DNA of 64,000 nucleotides from contig NZ_AP023423.1 in the NCBI RefSeq assembly GCF_021654335.1, forward strand, positions 2,417,001 through 2,481,000, written 5' to 3'. The stretch comes from Sideroxyarcus emersonii (GTDB lineage Bacteria > Pseudomonadota > Gammaproteobacteria > Burkholderiales > Gallionellaceae). The notes beneath the pieces were generated by a model. The model did not search any database. It saw only the letters and a list, made by a program, of their open reading frames with translations, and had not been told where the DNA came from. The position numbers and the translations under genes are program-made. Shown in pieces: positions 1 through 8,668 of the stretch (positions within the stretch are counted from its first letter, which is position 1; the number at the start of each line of letters is the position of its first letter).

Positions 1-300
1 CCAGATCACCGGCACGGGCACAGCCCGCTTGGCGATCTGCTGCAACGTATCGCGCAGCGCCGCCACCGGCACCGCCACGATGACCAGCTCTGCTCCCGCC
101 AGGGTCTCGTCCAGATTGGAAGAAAGGTGCAGCCCGGAAGGCAGTTCAATATCGGGGAGATAGCGCTGGTTGTGCCGTGAGCCCCGCATCGTCTCGACCA
201 GGCTTGCATCGCGCGCCCACAGGCTGACTTGATGGCGCGAGGCGAAACTGACTGCCAGGGCGGTTCCCCATGCGCCGGAACCCAGTATTGCGACTTTCAT
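1..300 (-). CDS. gpsA: Glycerol-3-phosphate dehydrogenase [NAD(P)+], N-terminal part, cut by window edge
   Basis: The first 100 codons of GpsA are present, starting with an ATG at 300 and running off the window. The N-terminus shows the Rossmann motif GSGAWGTALA at about residues 7-16, and the following RHNQRYLPDIELP stretch is typical of the family. The enzyme reduces dihydroxyacetone phosphate to sn-glycerol-3-phosphate in the cytoplasm for phospholipid synthesis. The start overlaps the stop of the SH3-domain gene upstream (TGATG), so translation is probably coupled. The secB-SH3-gpsA order is common in betaproteobacteria. Confidence 0.93.
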   Translation of the reverse strand, partial: MKVAILGSGAWGTALAVSFASRHQVSLWARDASLVETMRGSRHNQRYLPDIELPSGLHLSSNLDETLAGAELVIVAVPVAALRDTLQQIAKRAVPVPVIW

Positions 301-734
301 CAGTCGCCCCACACGTCGCCGGATTTCAGGTAACCCGTGCTGCCGTCCTCGTGTCGCACCTTGACCCAGCCGGTACCGGTGTTACCCAGCCATTCCAGCC
401 CGAGTTGCTGCGCGGCCTTGAACACCACCTCGCCCCCCTCGTCTGGGCTGCTGCGCACGATGGTAAGCGGGACCGTCACCATGACATATCGCTTGCTGCT
501 CAGCTGCCGCTTCTCGATCCAGAACAGCTTGCCCGAGTTGTCGCGCACCTTGACCCAGTTGGCCAATTCCACCACCTGCTCCAGCGGCAGAAAACGCGTG
601 GCGACGAACAGTTTCTTCGCCTTGAGCGAATTGGCATCGTACAGAATGGCCGGCTCGGCAACCGAGACGAAATCGAAGGCGTGAGACGACAGGCTCACGC
701 CCAACAGCAGCAGCGCTGTCGCCGTACGCCTCAT
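300..734 (-). CDS. Secreted SH3b-domain protein
   Basis: A 144-residue protein with a signal peptide (MRRTATALLLLGVSLSSHA, cleavage near residue 19) followed by two stretches resembling bacterial SH3 domains. These have the 'WVKVRDNSGKLFWIEKRQL' and 'GWVKVRHEDGSTGYLKSGDVWGD' patterns. Bacterial SH3b domains usually bind cell-wall peptides or act as adaptors, so a periplasmic envelope role is inferred. The exact function is unknown. The gene overlaps both neighbours by TGATG (stop of secB at 734, start of gpsA at 300), so the three form one translationally coupled group. Confidence 0.8.
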   Translation of the reverse strand: MRRTATALLLLGVSLSSHAFDFVSVAEPAILYDANSLKAKKLFVATRFLPLEQVVELANWVKVRDNSGKLFWIEKRQLSSKRYVMVTVPLTIVRSSPDEGGEVVFKAAQQLGLEWLGNTGTGWVKVRHEDGSTGYLKSGDVWGD

Positions 735-1201
735 CAGTGCTTGACCGCCTCCGCGGCCTGCGCCTGCTTCTGTTGCTGGAAGAGCGCTTCAAAGTTGATC
801 GGATTCAGCAGCACCGGCGCAAACCCGCCGCGCACTGCGACATCCGACACCACTTCACGCAAATAGGGATAGAGGATATTGGGACATGCCACTGCCAGCA
901 CAGTCTCCATATCTTCAGCAGGCAGGTTGCGAATCTGGAATATCCCGGCCTGCTTGGCCTCGATCAGGAACAGCACCTTGTCCTTCTCGGCCAGCTTGGC
1001 AGTCACGGTGACGGTGACAGTGACATCGAACACGCCGTCCTGGATGGCGGCTGCTTGCGTATGCAGTTGCAGGTCTATCTGCGGATTTTCGCGCTCCAGG
1101 AATATCTCGGGTGCGCCCGGGACTTCCAGCGACAGATCCTTCACATACAATTTCTCGATATTGAAGACGGGTTGCGTGTTTGCTTGTGCTGCTTCAGTCA
1201 T
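734..1201 (-). CDS. secB: Protein-export chaperone SecB
   Basis: A 155-residue protein, the same length as E. coli SecB. Family features include FNIEKLYVKDLSLEVPGAP near the N-terminus and the CPNILYPYLREVVSDV segment near residue 108. SecB is a cytoplasmic tetramer that keeps exported preproteins unfolded and hands them to SecA. The ATG at 1201 was chosen because MTEAAQ... matches family starts; an in-frame upstream extension to 1288 would add unrelated sequence. It lies 10 bases after the glutaredoxin gene, a classical grxC-secB-gpsA arrangement. Confidence 0.96.
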   Translation of the reverse strand: MTEAAQANTQPVFNIEKLYVKDLSLEVPGAPEIFLERENPQIDLQLHTQAAAIQDGVFDVTVTVTVTAKLAEKDKVLFLIEAKQAGIFQIRNLPAEDMETVLAVACPNILYPYLREVVSDVAVRGGFAPVLLNPINFEALFQQQKQAQAAEAVKH

Positions 1202-1211
1202 AGCCTCTTCC

Positions 1212-1475
1212 TCAGGGATTGTGCGCCAACATGGCATCCAGTTTACCGGCCCGATCCAGCGCCGCCATATCGTCAAATCCGCCGACATGTTCGCCGTTGA
1301 TGAATATCTGCGGGACGGTGCGGCGACCGGTTTTCGCTATCATCACCTCGCGCAATTCGGGCTGCAGGTCGATGCGGATCTTCTCGATGTCCTTAATGCC
1401 CTTGCGCTGCAACAGGTGTTCGGCGCGAACGCAATATGGGCAGACCTCCGTGCAATACATGACGATCTTTGCCAT
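1212..1475 (-). CDS. grxC: Glutaredoxin 3
   Basis: An 87-residue dithiol glutaredoxin with active site C12-P-Y-C15 and the TVPQIFINGEHVGGFDD segment that binds glutathione. It reduces disulfides and mixed glutathione disulfides and could donate electrons to the ribonucleotide reductase encoded near 21-24 kb. The ATG at 1475 overlaps the stop of the rhodanese gene (TGATG) and sits 5 bases from a GGAG. An ATG one codon earlier (1478) is also possible but is too close to that ribosome-binding site. Confidence 0.95.
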   Translation of the reverse strand: MAKIVMYCTEVCPYCVRAEHLLQRKGIKDIEKIRIDLQPELREVMIAKTGRRTVPQIFINGEHVGGFDDMAALDRAGKLDAMLAHNP

Positions 1476-1888
1476 CATCTCTCCAGAGGCTGACCGGCCT
1501 TCTGCCAGGCCATGACGCCGCCGTTCAGATTGTGCGCTTGTGCAAAGCCTTCCTTGCCCAGCAAGGCGCATGCCGAAGCAGACCGCTGCCCGCTGCGGCA
1601 AACGACCACGATGGGACGTTCGCGATATTTTTCCAGCTCGCCGATACGCTCCAACAGCTTGCCCAGCGGAATAAGCTTGCTGTTCACGATATGCCCAGCA
1701 TCGTATTCGCCCTGTTCGCGCACATCCAGTACCAGCGCACTCTTGTGGTTGATGAGCTGCGTGGCAGCGATATGATCGACCTCGCGGATACCGCGCAGTC
1801 GGTTGCCAAAGAACGACCAGAACAGCATCGCGCCGCTGACCAGCGTGATAAGAACCGTCCAGATGTTATTTTGCAGGAATTGCAGCAC
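1475..1888 (-). CDS. Membrane-anchored rhodanese-like protein
   Basis: A 137-residue protein with one N-terminal membrane helix (about residues 9-27) and a rhodanese domain. The catalytic loop C97RSGQRS and the 'VLDVREQGEYDAGHI' CH2A motif are present. Single-domain rhodaneses of this type (YibN/GlpE-like) move sulfane sulfur. The gene starts with GTG at 1888 behind GAGGAG and overlaps the end of the ligase gene upstream by 23 bases. Its place downstream of a DUF2892 gene and a probable persulfide-responsive ArsR is suggestive, because E. coli YgaP fuses a rhodanese to a DUF2892-type membrane part. Functional linkage is inferred. Confidence 0.88.
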   Translation of the reverse strand: MLQFLQNNIWTVLITLVSGAMLFWSFFGNRLRGIREVDHIAATQLINHKSALVLDVREQGEYDAGHIVNSKLIPLGKLLERIGELEKYRERPIVVVCRSGQRSASACALLGKEGFAQAHNLNGGVMAWQKAGQPLER

Positions 1889-3659
1889 GTCGATACTCCT
1901 CGTATTTTTGGGTGGCGAATTCTAACAGAGCGGAAAAGTGCGCGGGGTCGTTACGCGCCAGCCGCTCCAATGCAGCATGCGCCGTCGGATAATCGGCGGG
2001 ATAAGCCCAGATCGCGCGTTCCAATTGCGCCCTGGCCTCCCCCATCCGGTCCGACAGCCCCAGCAGCAACGCCTGATTATAGGCGGCCGGCGCAACCGGA
2101 ATGAATCTGAGTGCCCGTTCGTTCAACTCGATTTTTTCCTGCAGGTGGTCCGCACTGGGCTCCATCATGGTCGCGATGAACAACTCGGAATATGAGCTCA
2201 ACAAAGTGTACTCATGTACCACCAGCAGTTCCTCGCGCGTGTGTTGCACCAGACTGGGATCCGTTGCCGATTTTCCGCGCAAAGCCAGGGCATTCTCAAG
2301 CCGCTGGTATCCCTGCTCCACCTGCAGCAACGATATCACTCCCAGCAGCAGCATCAAGGCGACCGAGACACGCCCGAGACCGCGCAACTCCAGACGGTAA
2401 GTCGTCGTATCGAACATGCCCAGCAAGATGGCGGCAATCCCAATGAAATAGAGGTACCACAGCGGATATTCGAGCAGGCTGTGTATCCCCAGCACCGTCA
2501 GCAATGCATAGCCCCACCAGTGATAAAGCGTGAACTGCGCGTTGCGCATGACCGATTGCCTGAACCACAGGGCCAACGTGCCAAACAATATCGCCAGGCC
2601 GACCAGACCGCCTTCTGCCGCGATCTGCATCACCAGATTGTGCGCATTGTTGTACAGGCCGACCACACCGGGGTTGCGCATCTCCGCTGCCAGCTGCAGG
2701 TGCTGGAATGCAAACTGCCCGAACCCCGCCCCTATCATGGTGAAATGGGCAAAGATCAGCCCTGCCTCGCGCCACAAGAACACGCGGATTGCGCCGCTGG
2801 CGTTGTCGCCAAACAGCCGTTCTGTCGTCGTTATACTGCCGGTTGCGCCTTCCAGCCAAGGAATCTGCACCACGAAATGCATGAGCGCAAATCCCAGCAG
2901 CAAAACGAGGCTGAAATGCAGCAACGGGCGCAACGCCTTATCGCGGCGTTGCCAGAGGTAAGACAAAACAACGACAGCGATCAGGTACAGCCATGAACTG
3001 CGCGAACCCGACAGCACCATGACGAACAGCATCGGGATCGCCAACAATCCGGTTTGCCAGATACGCATGGACCAGCGAACATGCAGCACCCCCAGCGAGA
3101 TCATGCCCAGCGCGAGGTAATCCGCATAATGATTAGGCTGGGCAGTATTGCCATACACCGCATTGGAAGTCTTCATGACAACAAACGGGTTCAGGAAGGT
3201 GTTCCAGCGAAAATGCTGCAGGATGCCTGTCAGCGTGCCCAGTTCCGCGCCGCACAGCAGGAACACTGCCAAGGTCGTTGCCGCAGCCGGCAACCCCAAT
3301 TCCACCCGCAGGCGCTGCCCCAACATGACGAGCAAGGCGGCGAACAGGAAGTACAACACCAGCAGCATCACGTGATCGAAATACGCAATCCGCCCCACCA
3401 GGAATTGGAGCATCAGCAATAGCATCAGCCCGATGGGCAGCATCACGATGCGCGGTATTTCCGGCGCTTGCCAATAGCGCGTGGTCAACAACAGCGGCAA
3501 CGCGCACAGGCCGAGCAACCCCGCCCCCCACTCCTGATAAAAAGTGGTGATGGGATAGTCGTGCTTGTAGTACAGAAAAGGCAAAACCCACATCAGGCCT
3601 ACGAAGGCCAGGCTGATGTGGGCGAGTGTTAGCGAAAAGGAAGGGTTTTTGTTTAGCAA
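1866..3659 (-). CDS. O-antigen ligase / PglL-type O-oligosaccharyltransferase family membrane protein
   Basis: A 597-residue polytopic protein with about 10-12 membrane helices to residue ~430 and a soluble C-terminal helical repeat region (~450-590, TPR-like or Wzy_C_2-like). The HNLVMQIAAEGGLVGLA motif near residue 350 is the conserved Wzy_C/PglL signature with the catalytic-loop histidine. Such proteins transfer undecaprenyl-linked glycans to lipid A core or to pilin in the periplasm. The C-terminal extension favours the PglL (protein O-glycosylation) branch, and type IV pilus regulators lie elsewhere in the window. The best start is TTG at 3659, overlapping the DUF2892 stop; the next ATG at 3605 would cut helix 1. 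Confidence 0.82.
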   Translation of the reverse strand: MLNKNPSFSLTLAHISLAFVGLMWVLPFLYYKHDYPITTFYQEWGAGLLGLCALPLLLTTRYWQAPEIPRIVMLPIGLMLLLMLQFLVGRIAYFDHVMLLVLYFLFAALLVMLGQRLRVELGLPAAATTLAVFLLCGAELGTLTGILQHFRWNTFLNPFVVMKTSNAVYGNTAQPNHYADYLALGMISLGVLHVRWSMRIWQTGLLAIPMLFVMVLSGSRSSWLYLIAVVVLSYLWQRRDKALRPLLHFSLVLLLGFALMHFVVQIPWLEGATGSITTTERLFGDNASGAIRVFLWREAGLIFAHFTMIGAGFGQFAFQHLQLAAEMRNPGVVGLYNNAHNLVMQIAAEGGLVGLAILFGTLALWFRQSVMRNAQFTLYHWWGYALLTVLGIHSLLEYPLWYLYFIGIAAILLGMFDTTTYRLELRGLGRVSVALMLLLGVISLLQVEQGYQRLENALALRGKSATDPSLVQHTREELLVVHEYTLLSSYSELFIATMMEPSADHLQEKIELNERALRFIPVAPAAYNQALLLGLSDRMGEARAQLERAIWAYPADYPTAHAALERLARNDPAHFSALLEFATQKYEEYRRAAIPAK

Positions 3660-3868
3660 CTGCCTTTGACGCCTAGGCGGGCGAGGATGTTATTCAATGG
3701 GCAAATCTGTGTGAAACCGCTCTGAAACAGGTTCAGCCCCACAAAGGCGGTGAAAAACAGGAAATATTTGCTGACAAACAACGGACTGGCTTCCACGCCC
3801 AGCGCCAGCGACAGCAAGATGAATCCACCTGCGACGATACGGACGATACGTTCTGCGTTCATGCTCAA
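3653..3868 (-). CDS. DUF2892 (YgaP-type) small inner-membrane protein
   Basis: A 71-residue protein with two membrane helices and the family pattern MNAERIVRIVAGGFIL ... GLNLFQSGFTQICPLNNILARLG. The conserved cysteine of the CPL motif is at about residue 57. DUF2892 is the membrane part of YgaP-like proteins and is often found with rhodaneses and sulfide-responsive ArsR regulators. It lies 22 bases after the RND pump gene and overlaps the next gene, so it belongs to the pump operon. Its molecular role is not established; a link to sulfane-sulfur handling is inferred. Confidence 0.88.
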   Translation of the reverse strand: MSMNAERIVRIVAGGFILLSLALGVEASPLFVSKYFLFFTAFVGLNLFQSGFTQICPLNNILARLGVKGSC

Positions 3869-3890
3869 AGCTCCTTAACGTTTGACGATT

Positions 3891-6800
3891 TTACTGGAAT
3901 TTCTTGTACAGCGTTGCGTAATAAAGCACCGGGATGACGATCAGCGTCAGCAAGGTCGACACCAGGATGCCGAAGATCAGCGACAAGGCCAGGCCATTGA
4001 AGATGGGGTCGTCCAGGATGAACAATGCTCCCAGCATGGCCGCCAGCCCGGTCAACAGGATCGGCTTGGCGCGCGCCGCGGCAGCGTTGATCACCGCATG
4101 CTGCAGATCCACGCCATCCCGCAGCTGCAGATTGACGAAATCCACCAGCAGAATGGAGTTCCGCACGATGATGCCGGCCAAGGCGATCATGCCGATCATC
4201 GAGGTTGCGGTGAACTGCGCGCCGAATAGCGCATGTCCGGGCATTACGCCGATGATGGTAAGCGGGATCGGCGCCATGATGACCAGCGGCACTATGTAGC
4301 TCTTGAACTGCGCCACCACCAGCAGGTAGATCAGCACCAGCCCCACGGCATAAGCGATGCCCATGTCACGGAAGGTCTCATAGGTGACCTGCCATTCGCC
4401 ATCCCACTTCAATGCATAGCTCGAATAGGGATCCGAAGGCTGCTTGATGAAATAGGATTGCAGCTTGCCGCCCTGCTCCAGATCCATGCCGCTGGTCTTG
4501 CCGTTGATGCCGAACATGCCATACAACGGACTATCCAGCTTGCCGGCCATATCGCCGGTCACATAGACCACCGGCAGCAGGTCCTTGTGGTAGATCGGAT
4601 AATCGCGCTGCATCTTCACCACCTGCACCACCTCCGACAGGGGCACCATCGCACCGTCGCGAGCGCGAACCTTGAGCTTCAGCACGTCATCGATGCGACT
4701 GCGCTTCTCCGCGGGCAATCCCAGGCGTATCGGCGGCGCATACTTCGCATCGGCATCGTGCAGCGCGGTCACATCCTGCCCCGACAAGGCGACCTGAACC
4801 GCATCCACGATATCGCGCTGGGCCACGCCGAGCAGGGCTGCCTTGCTCTGCATCACGCGCAACACCTCCTTGGCGGCGACCTCGCTCACGGTATCATCAA
4901 TGCCGACGATGTCGGGGGTGGCGACAAACTGCTCGCGCACCTTGGTCGCCACCTGGCGGGTGCCGTTATATTCCGGTCCGTATATCTCGGCGACGATGGG
5001 CGACATCACCGGCGGTCCCGGCGGCACCTCGACAACCTTGACCTTTGCGCCCCAGACCTTGGCGATCTTTTCGATCGGCTCGCGCACCGCAGTGGCGATT
5101 TGATGGCTGCTGCGGGAACGATGGTGCTTGTCCTGCAGGTTGACTTGTATATCGCCCTGCTCCGCCGCACTGCGCAGATAGTATTGACGCACCAGTCCGT
5201 TGAAATTGATGGGCGAAGCCGTTCCCGCGTAGGCCTCGTAATCCGTCACTTCCGGCACGGTCGCCAGATATGCGCCGATCTCATGCATCACGCCGGCGGT
5301 CTGCTCCAGCGCCGTACCGCTCTGCATGTCGACCACCACCTGAAACTCGGATTTATTGTCGAATGGCAGCATCTTCAGCACCACCAGCTTGACCACGGCC
5401 AGAGACACCGCGAACAGCAGAGCCCCCATGATTCCCAGCCACAGCTTGCGGCGCGCCGGCTTGCCGTGCTCCTTGTTCAGGAACGGCGACAGACGGTTGC
5501 GGAAAAAGTGCATGATCTTGCTGTCGCGTTCGTCCTTGACCACCGCATGGTGCGGGGCTGCCAGCTTGTGCGCCAGCCAGGGCGTGATGATGAAGGCGAT
5601 CGCCAGCGAGATCAGCATGCCCATGCTGGCATTGATCGGGATCGGGCTCATGTAGGGTCCCATCAGGCCGCTGACGAACGCCATCGGCAGCAGCGCCGCA
5701 ATGACGGTAAAGGTAGCCAGGATAGTCGGGCTGCCGACCTCGTCCACAGCCTCCGGGATGATTTCCGACAATGGCTGATGCTGGGCCAGTTCGCGGCGCC
5801 GGTGGATATTCTCGACCACCACGATCGCGTCGTCGACCAGGATGCCGATGGAGAAGATCAGCGCGAACAGGGACACTCGATTCAGCGTAAAACCATAAGC
5901 CCAGGATGCAAACAGCGTCACCGCCAGGGTCAGCAGCACGGCCACGCCGACGATCGCGGCTTCGCGCCGGCCAAGCGCAAACCACACCAAGGCGACCACG
6001 GCAAAAGTGGCGAAGAACAATTTCTTGATGAGCTTCATCGCCTTGTCGTTGGCGGTCTCGCCGTAGTTGCGCGTAACGGTCACTTTCACGTCGTCGGGAA
6101 TCACGCTGCCCTTCAACTCGTCCACGCGATGCAGCAGCTTGTCGGCAACATCGACTGCGTTCTCGCCCGGCTTCTTGGTCACCGCGATGGTCACCGCACC
6201 GAACTCGCCCTTGGCCTTGATGTTCTTGTCTTCTCCTGCCGCTCCCGAACCCATCCACACATAACTGGTCGGCTGGTCGGCACCATCCAGTATTTCAGCA
6301 ACGTCGCGCAGGAATACCGGTTTACCGTCGGTCACCCCGACCACCAACTGGCTGACTTCCCGGGCATCGCTGAGGAAAACGCCCGTCTGCACCAGCACCT
6401 CGCGATTGTTCTGCACCAGATTACCCGCACTCTGGGAGACATTGGATGCCTGCAGTGCATTACGCACTTCCTGCACCGAGAGCTGGTGCGCATTCAGGGC
6501 TTCCGGATCGAGCAACACCCGGACTACGCGCGGCGTCGTTCCCAGGGTCGACACTTCGCGGGTGCCGCCGACTCGCTTCAATTCCGCTTCGATGGCATGC
6601 GCAACCTGCGTCAGCGCCACCCCGCCGATGCCATTCTCGCGCCACAGCGTGACCGCCAGTACCGGCACATCGTCGATGCCCTTGGCCTTAATGATGGGCT
6701 GGGACACGCCCAGTGTCGGAGGCAGCCAATCGGCGTGCGACAGGATGACGTCATACAGCTTCACCAGCGATGGGACGTGCTGCTCCCCCACCTTGAATTG

Positions 6801-7094
6801 CACCGTCAGTACAGCCATGCCCGGCTGCGACACCGAATACACGTGATCGACGCCGGCGATCTGTGACAGTACCTGCTCGGCAGGCGTCGCCACCGTGTTT
6901 GCCACATCCTGCGCCGATGCCCCCGGATAGGCGATCAGCACGTTGGCCATGGTGACGTTGATCTGCGGCTCTTCTTCGCGCGGCGTCACCAGCACTGCGA
7001 ACAGGCCGAGCAGGACCGCCACCAGCGCCAGCAATGGCGTCATCTGGGAGTGAAGGAATATCCTGGCGATACGACCGGAAACGCCCATGCTCAT
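3891..7094 (-). CDS. RND-family efflux pump, inner-membrane permease (AcrB/HAE1-like)
   Basis: A 1067-residue RND transporter, the normal family length. It has a first helix at residues ~20-37, a large periplasmic loop, then helices from ~360. The helix-IV proton-relay motif is VDDAIVVVENIHRR with D421 and D422. The second half repeats the fold and ends in helices around 930-1060. It would export hydrophobic compounds in a proton-driven way with the adaptor encoded just upstream. No outer-membrane TolC-like gene is in the window, so it must use one encoded elsewhere. The ATG at 7094 overlaps the adaptor stop by ATGA; a second ATG two codons in is also possible. Confidence 0.94.
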   Translation of the reverse strand: MSMGVSGRIARIFLHSQMTPLLALVAVLLGLFAVLVTPREEEPQINVTMANVLIAYPGASAQDVANTVATPAEQVLSQIAGVDHVYSVSQPGMAVLTVQFKVGEQHVPSLVKLYDVILSHADWLPPTLGVSQPIIKAKGIDDVPVLAVTLWRENGIGGVALTQVAHAIEAELKRVGGTREVSTLGTTPRVVRVLLDPEALNAHQLSVQEVRNALQASNVSQSAGNLVQNNREVLVQTGVFLSDAREVSQLVVGVTDGKPVFLRDVAEILDGADQPTSYVWMGSGAAGEDKNIKAKGEFGAVTIAVTKKPGENAVDVADKLLHRVDELKGSVIPDDVKVTVTRNYGETANDKAMKLIKKLFFATFAVVALVWFALGRREAAIVGVAVLLTLAVTLFASWAYGFTLNRVSLFALIFSIGILVDDAIVVVENIHRRRELAQHQPLSEIIPEAVDEVGSPTILATFTVIAALLPMAFVSGLMGPYMSPIPINASMGMLISLAIAFIITPWLAHKLAAPHHAVVKDERDSKIMHFFRNRLSPFLNKEHGKPARRKLWLGIMGALLFAVSLAVVKLVVLKMLPFDNKSEFQVVVDMQSGTALEQTAGVMHEIGAYLATVPEVTDYEAYAGTASPINFNGLVRQYYLRSAAEQGDIQVNLQDKHHRSRSSHQIATAVREPIEKIAKVWGAKVKVVEVPPGPPVMSPIVAEIYGPEYNGTRQVATKVREQFVATPDIVGIDDTVSEVAAKEVLRVMQSKAALLGVAQRDIVDAVQVALSGQDVTALHDADAKYAPPIRLGLPAEKRSRIDDVLKLKVRARDGAMVPLSEVVQVVKMQRDYPIYHKDLLPVVYVTGDMAGKLDSPLYGMFGINGKTSGMDLEQGGKLQSYFIKQPSDPYSSYALKWDGEWQVTYETFRDMGIAYAVGLVLIYLLVVAQFKSYIVPLVIMAPIPLTIIGVMPGHALFGAQFTATSMIGMIALAGIIVRNSILLVDFVNLQLRDGVDLQHAVINAAAARAKPILLTGLAAMLGALFILDDPIFNGLALSLIFGILVSTLLTLIVIPVLYYATLYKKFQ

Positions 7095-8125
7095 CGCTTG
7101 CTCTCCGCGGCCGCCATCCCGGCCTTCACCGCATCGCGGGCAACACGTTCGCCGATATTCAAACCGGCCAACACCTCGATCTCATTCTGTTCGTTCACCT
7201 CGCCCAGGCGTACCTGACGCAGGTGCGGCACATCCTTCTCGTCCACCACATATACCGCCACGACCTCACTGCGATGTACGACCGCACTATTGGGAATCAG
7301 CATTTTCTTCTCTTTGCCCACCACAAAATGCGTGCGCACGAACATCCCGGGATAGAGGTTAGCCTGGTTGGCTGGCAGATCGACGCGCACCTGAGTACTG
7401 TGCGTGCGCACATCCGCCGAAGGCTGCACTGTGACCGAAGCGGCCTTGATCCAGCGCTCCAGCGAAGGGACTTCCACCGTCACGACGGGATGGCTGCCGA
7501 TATCCTTGAGTTTTTCTTGCGGCACACTGGCAATGACCCGCAGTTGCGACGGATCGAAGCCGGTCATCAATGGCTTGCCCACAGTCACCATCTCGCCCAG
7601 CTCCACCAGGCGCGCGGCTACCACGCCGGGATAGGGCGCAAGCACGGATGTGTAGCTCTGTGCCAGGGCCGATTGCTCCGCACCCGCCTCGCTCGCCGCT
7701 GCCTGAGCCTTCGCCACTTCGTAATCCGACTTGGCCTTGTCCAGTGCCGCCTGGCTGATGAATTTCTGTTCGAACAGCTGCTTTGAGCGCTCGTAGTTCA
7801 GCCGCGCATTCTGCAATGCCGCCTCCGCCTGCGACAATTGTGCCCTGCTGCCCGCCAAGGCCTGGTTTGCCTCGCGCTCGTCGATGCGCAGGATGACCTG
7901 CCCCTTGCTGACGCGATCCCCGACATCGAAATAGATCGCCTTCACGCGACCCGATATCTGGGCCGACACGGTGGATTGGCGTGTCGCCTCGACCACGCCG
8001 TCTATACTGTATGTCTGCTCGACTTCGCGCAACTGCACCGCAGCGGTCGCCAGCGGCTCCGCCGCCTGGACTGGTGCGAACAGGCAGACCGACAAACCAA
8101 AAAACAGACCAAGATTCAGTTTCAT
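7091..8125 (-). CDS. RND pump periplasmic adaptor (membrane-fusion protein)
   Basis: A 344-residue HlyD/AcrA-type adaptor with a signal peptide (cleaved near A21-A22), a split lipoyl domain (GRVKAIYFDVGDRVSKGQVIL ... SVLAPYPGVVAARLVELGEMV), a helical hairpin rich in Ala/Gln/Lys between ~90 and 150, and beta-barrel domains. It links the inner-membrane pump to an outer-membrane channel. It is the first gene after a promoter whose spacer is filled by a perfect palindrome (8159-8178), so it and the pump are probably repressed by the ArsR protein encoded upstream. A GAGG ribosome-binding site precedes the ATG. Confidence 0.92.
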   Translation of the reverse strand: MKLNLGLFFGLSVCLFAPVQAAEPLATAAVQLREVEQTYSIDGVVEATRQSTVSAQISGRVKAIYFDVGDRVSKGQVILRIDEREANQALAGSRAQLSQAEAALQNARLNYERSKQLFEQKFISQAALDKAKSDYEVAKAQAAASEAGAEQSALAQSYTSVLAPYPGVVAARLVELGEMVTVGKPLMTGFDPSQLRVIASVPQEKLKDIGSHPVVTVEVPSLERWIKAASVTVQPSADVRTHSTQVRVDLPANQANLYPGMFVRTHFVVGKEKKMLIPNSAVVHRSEVVAVYVVDEKDVPHLRQVRLGEVNEQNEIEVLAGLNIGERVARDAVKAGMAAAESKR

Positions 8126-8154
8126 TGCCTTACCTCAGGAAATAGTGTCTTTGT

Positions 8155-8184
8155 ATATTAGCATATTCTAATATGCTATGCCAA
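8155..8184 (-). promoter_or_regulatory. Pump-operon promoter with an embedded 20-bp palindromic operator
   Basis: On the minus strand the sequence reads TTGGCA (-35, 8184-8179), an 18-base spacer, then TAATAT (-10, 8160-8155). The perfect inverted repeat TAGCATATTAGAATATGCTA (8178-8159) fills the spacer and runs into the -10 box. This is the geometry expected for an ArsR-type repressor that blocks RNA polymerase. The assignment of the ArsR protein at 8230-8532 as its ligand is inferred from proximity. Confidence 0.75.
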
Positions 8185-8229
8185 CCCCACACCCGCAATA
8201 CTCAAATACCGGAATCTGGTCAGGGCCTC

Positions 8230-8532
8230 TTATACAGTACAGAACACATCGCGCATCATCCCCACCAGCCGGAGGGTACGCGGATCGCCGATACGATAGA
8301 ACACCCTGTTGGCGTCCTTACGCGTCGACAATACTCCTTTGTCCCGCAGGATGGCGAGGTGCTGGGAAATATTGCTTTGCGAGGTTCCCACACTATCCAC
8401 GATCTCCTGGACACTCAGTTCGCTGTCCGCCAGTACGCAGAGTATCTTTAATCGCAAAGGGTGGGCGATAGCCTTCATCGCCAGCGATGCTTGCAGAATG
8501 TGTTCGTCTTTATCAATCAGTGCGTTCGTCAT
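8230..8532 (-). CDS. ArsR-family repressor, persulfide-sensor (BigR/SqrR/YgaV)-like
   Basis: A 100-residue winged-helix regulator. The helix-turn-helix reads SVQEIVDSVGTSQSNISQHLA, in two parts around residues 40-60. C32 lies in the LKILCVL motif and C98 two residues from the C-terminus. Their separation, 66 residues, equals that of the reactive cysteines in BigR (C42/C108) and SqrR (C41/C107), which form a polysulfide bridge and release DNA. The metal-binding ELCVCDL motif of arsenic or cadmium ArsR proteins is absent. It stands just upstream of the pump operon and its palindromic operator. Sensing of reactive sulfur is inferred, not shown. Confidence 0.85.
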   Translation of the reverse strand: MTNALIDKDEHILQASLAMKAIAHPLRLKILCVLADSELSVQEIVDSVGTSQSNISQHLAILRDKGVLSTRKDANRVFYRIGDPRTLRLVGMMRDVFCTV

Positions 8533-8668
8533 ATTTGCCTGCCGTCATTGGATGCGGGGCGTATAGCGCCCCGAAATCAGCTAAAATTACACCTTAAAAG
8601 TATTGCGTCAAAACACCGTAGATTAGCAACCGCTTATATTTTGATATTTTGGTGACAAAAAAGCCAGC

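Noticed and set aside
4233..6866. 877-codon open frame on the plus strand opposite the RND pump gene
   Set aside because: It is His/Arg/Gln-rich, has no membrane, signal or domain pattern, and lies exactly antisense to a clear RND gene; GC-rich codon use on one strand leaves the opposite strand open.
8555..8573. Hairpin CGGGGCG-TATAG-CGCCCCG as terminator of the ArsR or gpmI side
   Set aside because: No T-run on either strand and it lies upstream of both divergent genes; at most a promoter-region structure.
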